DNA of 64,000 nucleotides from Ruegeria sp. HKCCSA071 (GTDB taxonomy: Bacteria; Pseudomonadota; Alphaproteobacteria; Rhodobacterales; Rhodobacteraceae): contig NZ_JAEDOX010000003.1 of the NCBI RefSeq assembly GCF_017872555.1, forward strand, positions 62,001 through 126,000. Reading direction: 5' to 3'. A program made the translations under genes and the position numbers. A model generated the notes under the pieces. That model did not search any database, had not been told where the DNA came from, and saw nothing but the letters and a program-made list of their open reading frames with translations. Position 1 is the stretch's first letter; the number at the start of each line of letters is the position of its first letter. Positions 52,755 to 61,633 of this stretch are shown piece by piece.

Positions 52755-53339
52755 ATGAAAGCTGAATTCTGGTGCTTCCCATCCGGGTTTCGCCGAATAC
52801 TTAAGGCCACCGTGGTTTGCGCCATGGTGGCTTCTTGCACAGAAGGCCTGACACCAAACGGCCTGGATGCGCCGGGAGTTGATCCCAGGGGACAAGCAGA
52901 AGACAATATCGAGGTTGGAAACCGGCTGATGGCTGCCGGTGAATACGAACTGGCGCTTGAGACCTTTACCCGTGCCGCGTTGGATCAGGGCATGACGACA
53001 CAGGTCCTGACTTCTCTGGGTACCGCCAATCTTGGGTTGCGGCGTTTAGGGCAGGCCGAAGAACTGCTGCGCCGCGCCGTGGAAGACGATCCGGATTGGC
53101 CTGTTGCATGGAATAATCTGGGCGTTCTGCTGATCGAGAAACAGGAATACCCCGAAGCGGCGCAGGTCTTTCAACGGGCTTATGCGCTGGACAATGGCGA
53201 AAGTGACGCAATCCGCGACAATCTGCGCTTAGCGCTCGCAAAAATGGAAAATCCTGTTAATAATATCCCGCAAGAACAACAAGAATTTACACTGGAGCAG
53301 CTTGGCGACGGGCAATTCGCGCTACGCAAGATCCAGTAA
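52755..53339 (+). CDS. tadD: Tad pilus TPR lipoprotein TadD
   Basis: A 194-residue lipoprotein with lipobox VASC (ATVVCAMVASCTEG) and three TPR units (about 50-150: NRLMAAGEYELALETFTRAA, LGLRRLGQAEELLRRAVEDD, LLIEKQEYPEAAQVFQRAYA). TadD is thought to help secretin assembly. Its AGGA ribosome site is inside the end of tadC. Confidence 0.9.
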   Translation: MKAEFWCFPSGFRRILKATVVCAMVASCTEGLTPNGLDAPGVDPRGQAEDNIEVGNRLMAAGEYELALETFTRAALDQGMTTQVLTSLGTANLGLRRLGQAEELLRRAVEDDPDWPVAWNNLGVLLIEKQEYPEAAQVFQRAYALDNGESDAIRDNLRLALAKMENPVNNIPQEQQEFTLEQLGDGQFALRKIQ

Positions 53340-53368
53340 TCGAGGCAAGAGCAGTAAAGGACGCAAAA

Positions 53369-54220
53369 ATGCGCCAGCAATTCTTGATTCCGACTGTTAT
53401 TATCAGCGGTTTGATCCTTTCGGCCTGTGCAAAGGAAACCGAAGAGGAAAAGGTGGAACGGACGTTTCAGGAAGTGAACGTCATTGACGAAACCAACCTG
53501 AACGATGTGTTGTTGAATGCCGCCGACCCGAACGAGGCGGTGACCTATTTTCACGGTGCCGCACTCAAAAACCCTGATCGCATCGACCTTCAGCGCGGGC
53601 TGGCAATATCCCTGGGTCGCGCAAAACGCACCACCGAAGCGGCAGCAGCGTGGAAGCGCGTGACGACAATGAAGGGTACGAACGCCGCGGACAAGGTCGA
53701 GTACGCCGATGCGCTAGTGCGAAATGGCGACTGGTCTCAGGCCAAAACCATTCTGGATTCGGTTCCTCCAACTTTCGAAACCTTCAAACGCTACCGCCTT
53801 GAGGCGGTGGTCGCGGATTCCCGGAAAGAATGGAAGCGGGCTGATCATTTCTATGAAACGGCCGTAGGGCTAACCACCCGCCCGGGCAGCGTGATGAACA
53901 ATTGGGGGTACTCGAAGCTGACCCGCGGCCAGTATGCCGAAGCCGAACGCCTGTTCACCGACGCAGTTCGCCAGGACAGCTCTCTGTTCACTGCCAAGAA
54001 CAATCTGGTGTTGGCCCGGTCAGCGCAAGGCAACTACAGCCTTCCGGTGGTTCCAATGACCCAGGTCGAACGGGCCCAACTGTTGAACACGATGGGGATT
54101 TCCGCAGTCAAGCAGGGCGACGTAGAAACCGCGAAAAACCTGTTCCGCGAGGCCATTGCCACCCATCCGCAGCATTTCGATGAAGCGGTCCGCTCGCTTC
54201 GTGCACTTGAAGAGGCCTGA
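53369..54220 (+). CDS. Second TPR lipoprotein of the tad locus
   Basis: A 283-residue lipoprotein with lipobox LSAC (VIISGLILSACAKE) and several TPR-like units (DRIDLQRGLAISLGRAKRTT; ADALVRNGDWSQAKTILDSV; GYSKLTRGQYAEAERLFTDA; GISAVKQGDVETAKNLFREA). Longer than TadD and probably a paralogue with a related scaffold role. AAGGA ribosome site; 29 bases after tadD. Confidence 0.87.
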   Translation: MRQQFLIPTVIISGLILSACAKETEEEKVERTFQEVNVIDETNLNDVLLNAADPNEAVTYFHGAALKNPDRIDLQRGLAISLGRAKRTTEAAAAWKRVTTMKGTNAADKVEYADALVRNGDWSQAKTILDSVPPTFETFKRYRLEAVVADSRKEWKRADHFYETAVGLTTRPGSVMNNWGYSKLTRGQYAEAERLFTDAVRQDSSLFTAKNNLVLARSAQGNYSLPVVPMTQVERAQLLNTMGISAVKQGDVETAKNLFREAIATHPQHFDEAVRSLRALEEA

Positions 54221-54223
54221 CAC

Positions 54224-54769
54224 ATGCAAATCCCCGCTGCGGCGGCGGCATGGTTCCTGCCCTTCGTGCTGCCGATCTGCTTTTACGTGGCCTTTACGGA
54301 TATGCGTGAGATGCGGATCAAGAACCACGCAGTAGTTGCCCTGGCACTGATTTTTGTCGTGGTCGGGCTGATTGCTATCCCGCCGTGGTCCACCGGCGCG
54401 GTTAGCGGCCATCTGCTGCTGATCAATGTGTCGATGCCGATCTATTTCTGGCACCTTCTACATATCCTCGTGGTGTTGATTTTCGGCATTCTCCTGAACG
54501 CTTCGGGAGCGATGGGTGCGGGCGACGCGAAATTTCTTGCCGCATCCGCGCCGTTTGTCTGGCTTGGCGATCTGAAGCTGGTTCTGCTTATTCTGACCGC
54601 CTGTATTCTGGCCGCTGTGGTCACGCACCGTTTGGCGAAAATCACAAGGTTGCGTACCATTGCTCCACATTGGGAAAGCTGGGATCGGGGCAAACAGTTC
54701 CCCATGGGGTTCGCACTGGGTGGATCGTTGGCCATGTATCTGATTCTGGGTACTGTTCTCGGTTCGTAA
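54224..54769 (+). CDS. cpaA: Prepilin peptidase CpaA/TadV
   Basis: A 181-residue polytopic aspartic peptidase that cleaves Flp leaders. First catalytic Asp in VAFTDMREMRIKN, second in the GAGDAKFLAA motif (GxGD). About five or six hydrophobic helices. It starts 3 bases after the TPR lipoprotein gene, so it shares its transcript; AGAGG precedes the ATG. Here it is at the end of the locus rather than beside the pilins. Confidence 0.92.
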   Translation: MQIPAAAAAWFLPFVLPICFYVAFTDMREMRIKNHAVVALALIFVVVGLIAIPPWSTGAVSGHLLLINVSMPIYFWHLLHILVVLIFGILLNASGAMGAGDAKFLAASAPFVWLGDLKLVLLILTACILAAVVTHRLAKITRLRTIAPHWESWDRGKQFPMGFALGGSLAMYLILGTVLGS

Positions 54770-54886
54770 ACTATCATCAGCGCGCCTTGCCGCTGCCTTT
54801 GTCCCGCCACAAAGCTGGGTCACTTTTCCTTCAAGTCGCCCTTATTCGGGCAGTTGGCGTTACAATTTGACGAACGAGCACCGCGC

Positions 54887-56194
54887 ATGAATATGCAGAC
54901 TTCCTCTGTTATGGCCCCCCCTGCCCCGAAGGGGTTAGGCGAAATGAAGCTTCCGCTGGTGATGATGCGGGACATCTTGCTGAAGACCATATTCCGCAAG
55001 AATGCGAGCACAGTGTCAGAAGTTTCAGCAGCCATATGTCTGCCCGGCGCAGTCACGCAGGAACTGATCGATATCGCGCGCGAGCAAAAGCTGCTTGAGG
55101 CTACGGGGACGCTGAACGCCAACAGTGGCAACGAGATGGGATATCAGCTGACTGATGCCGGCAAGGCCCGCGCACTGGATGCCCTCAGCCAGTCCGAGTA
55201 TTTCGGTGCGATGCCCGTGCCGCTGGACGTCTATCGCGAGCAGGTCAAGCGCCAGTCGATCCGCAACATTCAGGTCACGCGCGACCAGCTGACCAATGCG
55301 ATGGGGCACCTGGTTCTGCCCGACAGCCTGCTAGATCATCTGGGCCCGGCGGTCAGCGCAGGCCGGTCGATCCTGATGTATGGCCCGCCGGGCAACGGTA
55401 AGTCGTCCATCTCGAACGGCATTCGCGATGCGTTGGGGGACAATGTCTATGTCCCCTATGCCATCGAATATGCGGGGCAGGTGATCACAGTCTACGACCC
55501 GATCGTGCATACCGCGATCGAGCAGGAAGCCGACGACCCGAACAGCCTGCGCCGCCGCAAGCGGTTCGACTCACGCTATGTGCAGTGTGAACGCCCAACC
55601 GTTGTCACCGGCGGCGAACTGTCGCTTAGTATGCTGGACCTTGTCTACAACCCCACGGCAAGAACCTATCAGGCACCGCTACAGCTGAAATCCACGGGCG
55701 GCATCTTTATCGTGGACGACCTTGGCCGTCAGGCCGAACCGCCGCAGGCGCTGGTCAACCGCTGGATTGTTCCACTGGAAGAAAACAAGGATATCCTGGG
55801 CCTGCAATCGGGTGAGAAATTCGAAGTTCCGTTTGATACGCTGGTCATCTTCTCGACCAACTTCCACCCGAACGAGATCTTTGACCAGGCAGCCCTGCGC
55901 CGGATTTTCTTCAAGATCAAGATCGACGGTCCGAATCAGGAGAACTTTCTGAAGATTTTCGCCATGGTTGCGCGTAAACGCGGGATGCCGCTGGATGAGG
56001 CGGCGCTGGTGCATCTGCTGAAGGTCAAATACCCGACCATCAACAACATCTACGCCAACTATCAACCGATCTTTCTGATCGACCAGATGATCTCGATCTG
56101 CGAGTTCGAAGGCATCCCCTATCAGATGAGCCCGGAACTGATCGACCGGGCCTGGGCCAACATGTTCGTCAAAGACGAGAAAATCGTCAAATAA
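54887..56194 (+). CDS. Winged-helix/AAA ATPase of unknown role at the end of the tad locus
   Basis: A 435-residue cytoplasmic protein not recognised as a named family. Residues about 20-100 look like a winged-helix domain (LKTIFRKNASTVSEVSAAI; YQLTDAGKARALDALS). Then an AAA domain: Walker A GPPGNGKS (166-173), Walker B GGIFIVDDLGRQ (271-282), sensor-1 IFSTNFHP and LRRIFFKI. Similar ATPases sit next to tad genes in other Rhodobacteraceae to my recollection. A role in pilus assembly or gene control is inference. 117 bases separate it from cpaA; ATG at 54887 or 54893. Confidence 0.75.
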   Translation: MNMQTSSVMAPPAPKGLGEMKLPLVMMRDILLKTIFRKNASTVSEVSAAICLPGAVTQELIDIAREQKLLEATGTLNANSGNEMGYQLTDAGKARALDALSQSEYFGAMPVPLDVYREQVKRQSIRNIQVTRDQLTNAMGHLVLPDSLLDHLGPAVSAGRSILMYGPPGNGKSSISNGIRDALGDNVYVPYAIEYAGQVITVYDPIVHTAIEQEADDPNSLRRRKRFDSRYVQCERPTVVTGGELSLSMLDLVYNPTARTYQAPLQLKSTGGIFIVDDLGRQAEPPQALVNRWIVPLEENKDILGLQSGEKFEVPFDTLVIFSTNFHPNEIFDQAALRRIFFKIKIDGPNQENFLKIFAMVARKRGMPLDEAALVHLLKVKYPTINNIYANYQPIFLIDQMISICEFEGIPYQMSPELIDRAWANMFVKDEKIVK

Positions 56195-56234
56195 CGCCGT
56201 GCCATTACCACTCCGGGGCGGGTAGTCTGCGTTC

Positions 56235-58646
56235 ATGACGCAGATTCCCGCACGGATTGCCGCGTGGTTTTCCACCAAAGGCTGGTCCATCCACCCGCAT
56301 CAGCAAGAGATGTTCGACCGCGCATGCAGCCCGGCGACACTGTTGATTGCACCCACCGGTGGCGGCAAGACCATGGCCGGTTTTCTGCCGTCGCTTGCCG
56401 AACTTGCGGACGCTGGTCACAATGGATTGCACACGATCTATGTCTCGCCGCTCAAGGCGCTGGCCGCCGACATAAAACGCAATCTGCGTACCCCGGTGGA
56501 TGAGATCGGCCTGCCTGTCAGGATCGAAGACCGAACCGGTGATACCTCGGCCACGCAAAAGAAACGCCAGCGGGCCGATCCGCCGCATATCCTGTTGACC
56601 ACGCCGGAAAGTCTGGCGTTGCTGACCTCGTACGAGGATGCCCCGCGTATGTTTGAAGGGGTGCAGCGGATCATTGTCGATGAAATCCACGCACTGGCTG
56701 AAAGCAAGCGCGGAGATCAGTTGATGCTGGCGCTGGCGCGTCTGCAACACCTCAATCCCGATCTGCGCCGCGTCGGGTTGTCGGCGACGGTGGAAGATCC
56801 TGCTGCGGTTGCCCGCTTTCTGACCCGCCACCCTGATCCCTGCCAGATTGTACAGGCCGACCCCGGCCCGGACCCGGATATCCGAATGCTGGAAACGTCA
56901 CAGATGCCACCCTGGTCTGGTGGTGGCGCGGCTTATGCGATTCCAACTGTGCTGGAGCAGATCAAGCATCACAAGACCACGTTGATCTTTCACAATACTC
57001 GCGCCCAGGCCGAGATTTTCTTTCACAATCTTTGGCTGGCCAATGATGACGGTCTGCCCATCGGCATCCATCACGGCAGTCTGGACCGGCAGCAGCGCGA
57101 GCGGGTCGAGGCGGCAATGGTTCGAGGTGACTTGCGCGCGATCGTCTGCACCGGTTCGCTGGATCTGGGCATCGATTGGGGGGATGTCGATCTGGTAATC
57201 CAGATCGGCGCGCCCAAGAATGTCAAACGGCTGGTGCAAAGGATAGGACGGGCCAACCACCGCTATAACGCACCTTCCAAGGCGCTTTTGGTGCCTGCCA
57301 ATCGCTTCGAAGTGGTCGAATGCGTCGCCGCGCTAGAGGCCGCCAAAGCCCATGAATTGGATGGGGAACCCCGCGGTCGCGGCCCGCGCGATGTTTTGTG
57401 CCAGCATATCCTGATTGCCGCCTGTGCCGGGCCGTTTAACGCAGATGATCTATATGCCGAGATGACATCCGCCGGGCCTTACGCTCAGCTGAAGCGGGCA
57501 GAGTTTGACGCCTGCCTGAATTTCTGCGCCACCGGCGGCTATGCTCTGCAAGCCTATGATCGCTGGCAAAGGTTGCAGCAGCGTACCGACGGGCAATGGC
57601 AGTTGCGCGACCCACGCGCCGCATCGCGCATTCGTATGAATCTAGGCACTATTCAGGACACGGATACGCTCAAAGTTCGTCTGAAACGTAACCGGGGCGG
57701 TAAACCGTTGGGCGAAGTCGAGGAAGCATTCGCTGCCTCGCTGACGCCCGGCGACACCTTCCTGATCGGCGGGCAAATCGTGCGGTATGAGGGACTGCGC
57801 GAGATGGTGGTCGAAGTCTCGCGGCGCGCAGACCGAAAGCCAAAGATTGCGACCTTTTCGGGCACGAAATTCGCAACCTCCACGCAACTCAGCGACCGCA
57901 TTCTGCGCATGTTTGCCCAAACTGACTGGCCACAGCTTCCCCCTCATACGGCTGAATGGCTGGATTTGCAGCGCCAGATGTCCCGCCTGCCCCAGCGTGA
58001 TCGTCTGCTGATCGAGAGCTTTCCCAGCGATGGGCGTGAACATCTGTGCGTCTACGGATTTGCTGGTCGCAACGCGCAACAAACACTGGGCCTGCTGCTG
58101 ACCAAACGGATGGAGGAAACCGGACTGGCCCCGCTGGGGTTTGTCGCCACGGACTATGCCACGCTGATCTGGGGTCTGGACGCGGTTACCGATCCCCGCC
58201 CGTTGCTTCAACCCGATGCGCTGCGCGACGGACTGGACACCTGGCTGGCAGGTAACGCCGTTATGAAGCGCACGTTTCGTGCATCGGCCACCATTGCGGG
58301 TCTGATCGAACGCAACATGGCAGGGCAACGCAAAAGCGGGCGGCAGGCTACGTTTTCGTCAGATATCCTGTATGACACCTTGCTGAAATACGATCCCGAT
58401 CACCTATTGATGCAGATCACCCGCGAAGAAGCCATGCGCGGGCTTGTCGATTTCGGTCGGATCGAAACAATGTTGGCCCGAATTGGCGACAGAATCGATC
58501 TGGTGCGGCTCGAGCGTGTCTCGCCCTTGTCAGCACCACTGTTTCTGGAGGTTGGCAAAGTGCCGGTGAAAGGCAGTGCCGAAGAAAGGCTTCTGGCGGA
58601 GGAAAGCGCACGGCTGCTGCAAGAGGCGGGGTTGGAACAGCTTTGA
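56235..58646 (+). CDS. Lhr-like DEXH helicase, ligase-associated DNA-damage type
   Basis: An 803-residue SF2 helicase. N-terminal RecA domain with Walker A PTGGGKT (40-46), DEIH (149-152) and SATVEDPAAVARFL; second RecA domain with TLIFHNTRAQAE, GSLDLGIDWGDVDLVIQ (in part) and the motif VI QRIGRANHRYN; then a winged-helix and Lhr-core C-terminal region. Length and the PdeM gene next door match the 'ligase-associated DNA damage response' helicase, which elsewhere clusters with an ATP-dependent ligase and an exonuclease not seen here. Confidence 0.9.
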   Translation: MTQIPARIAAWFSTKGWSIHPHQQEMFDRACSPATLLIAPTGGGKTMAGFLPSLAELADAGHNGLHTIYVSPLKALAADIKRNLRTPVDEIGLPVRIEDRTGDTSATQKKRQRADPPHILLTTPESLALLTSYEDAPRMFEGVQRIIVDEIHALAESKRGDQLMLALARLQHLNPDLRRVGLSATVEDPAAVARFLTRHPDPCQIVQADPGPDPDIRMLETSQMPPWSGGGAAYAIPTVLEQIKHHKTTLIFHNTRAQAEIFFHNLWLANDDGLPIGIHHGSLDRQQRERVEAAMVRGDLRAIVCTGSLDLGIDWGDVDLVIQIGAPKNVKRLVQRIGRANHRYNAPSKALLVPANRFEVVECVAALEAAKAHELDGEPRGRGPRDVLCQHILIAACAGPFNADDLYAEMTSAGPYAQLKRAEFDACLNFCATGGYALQAYDRWQRLQQRTDGQWQLRDPRAASRIRMNLGTIQDTDTLKVRLKRNRGGKPLGEVEEAFAASLTPGDTFLIGGQIVRYEGLREMVVEVSRRADRKPKIATFSGTKFATSTQLSDRILRMFAQTDWPQLPPHTAEWLDLQRQMSRLPQRDRLLIESFPSDGREHLCVYGFAGRNAQQTLGLLLTKRMEETGLAPLGFVATDYATLIWGLDAVTDPRPLLQPDALRDGLDTWLAGNAVMKRTFRASATIAGLIERNMAGQRKSGRQATFSSDILYDTLLKYDPDHLLMQITREEAMRGLVDFGRIETMLARIGDRIDLVRLERVSPLSAPLFLEVGKVPVKGSAEERLLAEESARLLQEAGLEQL

Positions 58647-58686
58647 TCTGCTTGCGCCGGGTGCTGAAACAGGTCAAGAACGTATC

Positions 58687-59349
58687 ATGAACGAACTTGA
58701 GTTTCCGTTTGCGGGTCAGTGCTTGTGTGCTTTGCCGTCCGGTGCGCTTTGGTGGCCCGACGAAAACTTGCTGTGCGTGTCGGACCTGCATCTGGGCAAA
58801 TCCGAGCGCGTGGCGCGGCGTGGTGGACCTTCGCTTCCACCTTATGACAGCCGTGAAACGCTGGACCGCCTGAAGGATGATCTGGCGCACACGAACGCCA
58901 AAACCGTTGTATGTCTGGGCGACAGCTTCGACGATCTTGAAGCTGCCCGGGCGCTGCCAAAATCAGAAATGCTGAGGATCGCGACCTTACAGTCCGGACG
59001 TCAGTGGATCTGGATTGAGGGGAACCACGATCCCGGTCCTATTGAGTTGGGTGGAACCCATCTGTTCGAATGGCACCGTGGTCCGCTTGTTTTCCGTCAT
59101 ATCGCGCAGGATCCCGCGCGAGGAGAAGTTTCCGGCCATTACCATCCAAAAGTCCGGGTCAGGGTCAAGGGGCGTCATATTTCACGGCCCGCCTTTCTGC
59201 TGAACGATCATCGCCTGATACTTCCGGCTTATGGCACCTTTACCGGGGGGCTGCGCAGTACGGATAATGTGCTGTCGGCACTCATGGGTTCGCAGGCGAT
59301 GGCGATCCTCACAGGCCCGCATCCTCACTTGATGCCAATGCCGCGATAG
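58687..59349 (+). CDS. pdeM: Ligase-associated metallophosphoesterase PdeM
   Basis: A 220-residue calcineurin-like phosphoesterase, predicted endonuclease partner of the upstream helicase. Metal-site motifs are SDLHLGKSE (32-40), CLGDSFDD, EGNHD and SGHYHPK, in the expected order. The family name follows the known helicase/ligase/exonuclease/PdeM repair module. ATG at 58687 is chosen since upstream in-frame starts lie inside the helicase gene. 40 bases after the helicase stop. Confidence 0.9.
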   Translation: MNELEFPFAGQCLCALPSGALWWPDENLLCVSDLHLGKSERVARRGGPSLPPYDSRETLDRLKDDLAHTNAKTVVCLGDSFDDLEAARALPKSEMLRIATLQSGRQWIWIEGNHDPGPIELGGTHLFEWHRGPLVFRHIAQDPARGEVSGHYHPKVRVRVKGRHISRPAFLLNDHRLILPAYGTFTGGLRSTDNVLSALMGSQAMAILTGPHPHLMPMPR

Positions 59350-59351
59350 GT

Positions 59352-60113
59352 TCAGATCAGACCGTCCTCTTCCAGCATGGGTTTGTATTTCCGGCTGACC
59401 GGAACCAGATCGTCATTGACCAGTTTCAGAAAGATTTTACCACCTTTTCTTTCGACACTTACAATGGACGCGTCGGTAACCCAATGCGAACGGTGCGAAC
59501 AATGACCCGGGACAGGTTCCATTTCGGCAATGGCATCCGTGAAACGCGACCTAAGCGTGAAGGTGCCTTCTGAGGTGACAACATCTACATTGTGATCCCG
59601 AACGGTCAGGCGATAGATTTTCCCGTTGAACCCGGGTGGCAAGCGTTTGACAAGGCGTGGTTTTTCAGGATCAGATTCAGTACTTGCCGCAGCGTTCAGA
59701 TCGTTGCGCTGAACAAGCATCAAGCCAGTCGCGAACAAAGCGCCATAAACCACAACCCTTTCGGCGTCCGGTGCCATATATCCACCACAGGTGAAAAGAA
59801 CCCAGGCCAACATCCAAAGTGAGGGCGTGAACAATGCCAGGGTCAAAGTAACAAATGCCAGGTCCCGCGCCGGAACATTTAGGAAAACGGGATTCTTCCG
59901 CATCAGCTTTCTGGCAAGCCCGGTCACCGTCAAAGCAAGGACCATCACTCCGGCCCAGAATACAAGCCGCAATCCAAATGACAGGTCAGAATCATGGAAG
60001 GGTGGAAACGCATATGCAAGTAAAGGAAGAAAGACCAAACCCGCTACGACACGCTGCGGCGAAAATGCCTTCTGGATTATACTTATTTTAGACGTCATAC
60101 CGCTTTTGTGCAT
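59352..60113 (-). CDS. Membrane-bound LytTR-domain regulator
   Basis: A 253-residue protein with four predicted membrane helices (about 20-145: VVAGLVFLPLLAYAFP, LVFWAGVMVLALTVTGLA, AFVTLTLALFTPSLWML, VVVYGALFATGLMLVQ) and a C-terminal LytTR DNA-binding domain (about 165-250: YRLTVRDHNVDVVTSEGTF, VPGHCSHRSHWVTDASIV in part). LytTR domains bind direct repeats in promoters. No receiver or kinase is in reach, so it may sense a membrane signal directly. Convergent with pdeM (2-base gap). Confidence 0.8.
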   Translation of the reverse strand: MHKSGMTSKISIIQKAFSPQRVVAGLVFLPLLAYAFPPFHDSDLSFGLRLVFWAGVMVLALTVTGLARKLMRKNPVFLNVPARDLAFVTLTLALFTPSLWMLAWVLFTCGGYMAPDAERVVVYGALFATGLMLVQRNDLNAAASTESDPEKPRLVKRLPPGFNGKIYRLTVRDHNVDVVTSEGTFTLRSRFTDAIAEMEPVPGHCSHRSHWVTDASIVSVERKGGKIFLKLVNDDLVPVSRKYKPMLEEDGLI

Positions 60114-60283
60114 GAATTAGCATAGCTCAACCCGAACGCGTCAGACACAATAGTGTCTTCACCTGTAACCAACTGGGATTACAGGGATATCACGATTCAT
60201 TCGGCTGTCAAACCCATTCAGGGCGCTTTGCCCATGCAGTCAGGGGGCGGTCAGGGAGCAATTTGGCTGGAACTTTGCCTGCC

Positions 60284-60323
60284 AAAAAAAGGGGGCCGGT
60301 CCGAAGTGTCCGATCCGGCCCCC
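60284..60323 (-). terminator. Terminator of the fhs-folD cluster
   Basis: On the minus strand GGGGGCCGG (60323-60315) pairs with CCGGCCCCC (60299-60291) and is followed by seven T. It begins 8 bases after the folD stop. Confidence 0.88.
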
Positions 60324-60330
60324 GCGTATA

Positions 60331-61221
60331 TCACGCGGTCAGGCCTTCTGGTTCGGGGAGTTTGTTTGCGCGGCAGCAGGCGGTGAGGGTGTTGGCCAGC
60401 AGGCAGGCGATGGTCATGGGGCCGACGCCGCCGGGGACGGGGGTGATGGCGCCGGCGCGTTCGGCAGCGCTGGCATAGTCGACGTCGCCGACCAGCTTGG
60501 TCTTGCCATCCCGCTCGATGCGGTTGATGCCCACGTCGATCACGGTGGCGCCTTCCTTGATCCAGTCGCCAGGCACCATTTCGGGGCGGCCAACAGCGGC
60601 CACGACGATATCGGCGCGGCGGACCACATCAGGCAGATCTTTGGTGCGCGAATGCGCGATGGTCACGGTGCAGCTGTCCCCCAGCAGCAGCTGCGCCATC
60701 GGCTTGCCCACGATGTTCGAGCGACCGATGACAACCGCATCCATGCCCGACAGCGAACCGTGGTGATCGCGCAGCATCATCAGGCAGCCCAGCGGTGTGC
60801 AGGGCACCATCGACTTCTGACCAGTGCCCAAAAGACCCACATTCGAGATGTGAAACCCGTCCACATCCTTCGCCGGATCGATCGAATTGATCACCAGATC
60901 CTCGTTCAAGTGCTTGGGCAGCGGCAACTGGACCAGAATGCCATGCACCGCCGGATCAGTGTTCAGTTTGTCGATCAGTGCCAGCAGCTCCGCCTCAGAG
61001 GTCTCCGCATCCAGCTTGTGCTCGTAGCTGTTCATGCCGACCTCGACGGTCATTTTGCCTTTCGAGCGGACATAGACCTGGCTGGCCGGATCCTCGCCCA
61101 CCAGAACCACGGCCAGGCCGGGGGTGATGCCGTTTTCCTCTTTCAGCTTTGCAACCTGATCGGCCACCTGCGCGCGCACTTTGGCGGCAAAGGCCTTCCC
61201 GTCGATAACCTGCGCTACCAT
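60331..61221 (-). CDS. folD: Methylenetetrahydrofolate dehydrogenase/cyclohydrolase
   Basis: Bifunctional NADP-dependent oxidation of methylene-THF and cyclohydrolysis to formyl-THF. 296 residues with Y50 and K54 ([10 protein letters not shown]) at the catalytic site, the substrate loop [23 protein letters not shown] in the NADP site and [15 protein letters not shown] at 61221 has AAGGA 8 bases upstream; a longer in-frame start is rejected. It works with Fhs, encoded two genes upstream. Confidence 0.96.
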   Translation of the reverse strand: MVAQVIDGKAFAAKVRAQVADQVAKLKEENGITPGLAVVLVGEDPASQVYVRSKGKMTVEVGMNSYEHKLDAETSEAELLALIDKLNTDPAVHGILVQLPLPKHLNEDLVINSIDPAKDVDGFHISNVGLLGTGQKSMVPCTPLGCLMMLRDHHGSLSGMDAVVIGRSNIVGKPMAQLLLGDSCTVTIAHSRTKDLPDVVRRADIVVAAVGRPEMVPGDWIKEGATVIDVGINRIERDGKTKLVGDVDYASAAERAGAITPVPGGVGPMTIACLLANTLTACCRANKLPEPEGLTA

Positions 61222-61272
61222 CCTTTGGTTCCTTCTTTCAAAACCCAAACGGGCGCAGAACGCGCCCGGTCT

Positions 61273-61578
61273 TTACTCGGGGCCGAGCACACGTTCCTCA
61301 CGTGCAATCGACCAGTCAATCAGAATGCGCCAGAGCGTTTCGGACAAATCGGGGTCCATCCCCGCCGCCTGCGAACTGTCGCGCACCTTTTGCACCACAT
61401 CCTCGACCCGGTCCGGGATGCGGGCGGGCAGGCCCTCACCCGGCTTCAGCTCAGTCGCGCGGTCGATATAGCTTGCGCGCCTCACCAGCATCCCGATCAG
61501 CTGGCGGTCCAGCCTGTCGATCTGAACCCGCAGATCCCGCATCGAATGGCAATCCTGCGGCGGTGTCAGAGTGGGCAT
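61273..61578 (-). CDS. Chorismate mutase (AroQ type)
   Basis: A 101-residue all-helical AroQ-fold enzyme converting chorismate to prephenate (phenylalanine and tyrosine). Aligned active-site residues are R17 (MRDLRVQIDRLD), R34 and K45 (ATELK), plus a RIPDRVEDVV segment. The isochorismate-pyruvate lyase alternative cannot be fully excluded. Two adjacent ATGs exist; the second is better spaced from GAGGAG. It sits between fhs and folD with 51-55-base gaps and is probably in the same transcript. Confidence 0.8.
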   Translation of the reverse strand: MPTLTPPQDCHSMRDLRVQIDRLDRQLIGMLVRRASYIDRATELKPGEGLPARIPDRVEDVVQKVRDSSQAAGMDPDLSETLWRILIDWSIAREERVLGPE

Positions 61579-61633
61579 CATCGTCTCCTCATGGCCCGGG
61601 GGTCCCGGACCACGAGATGTCTTATTCAGCGGC

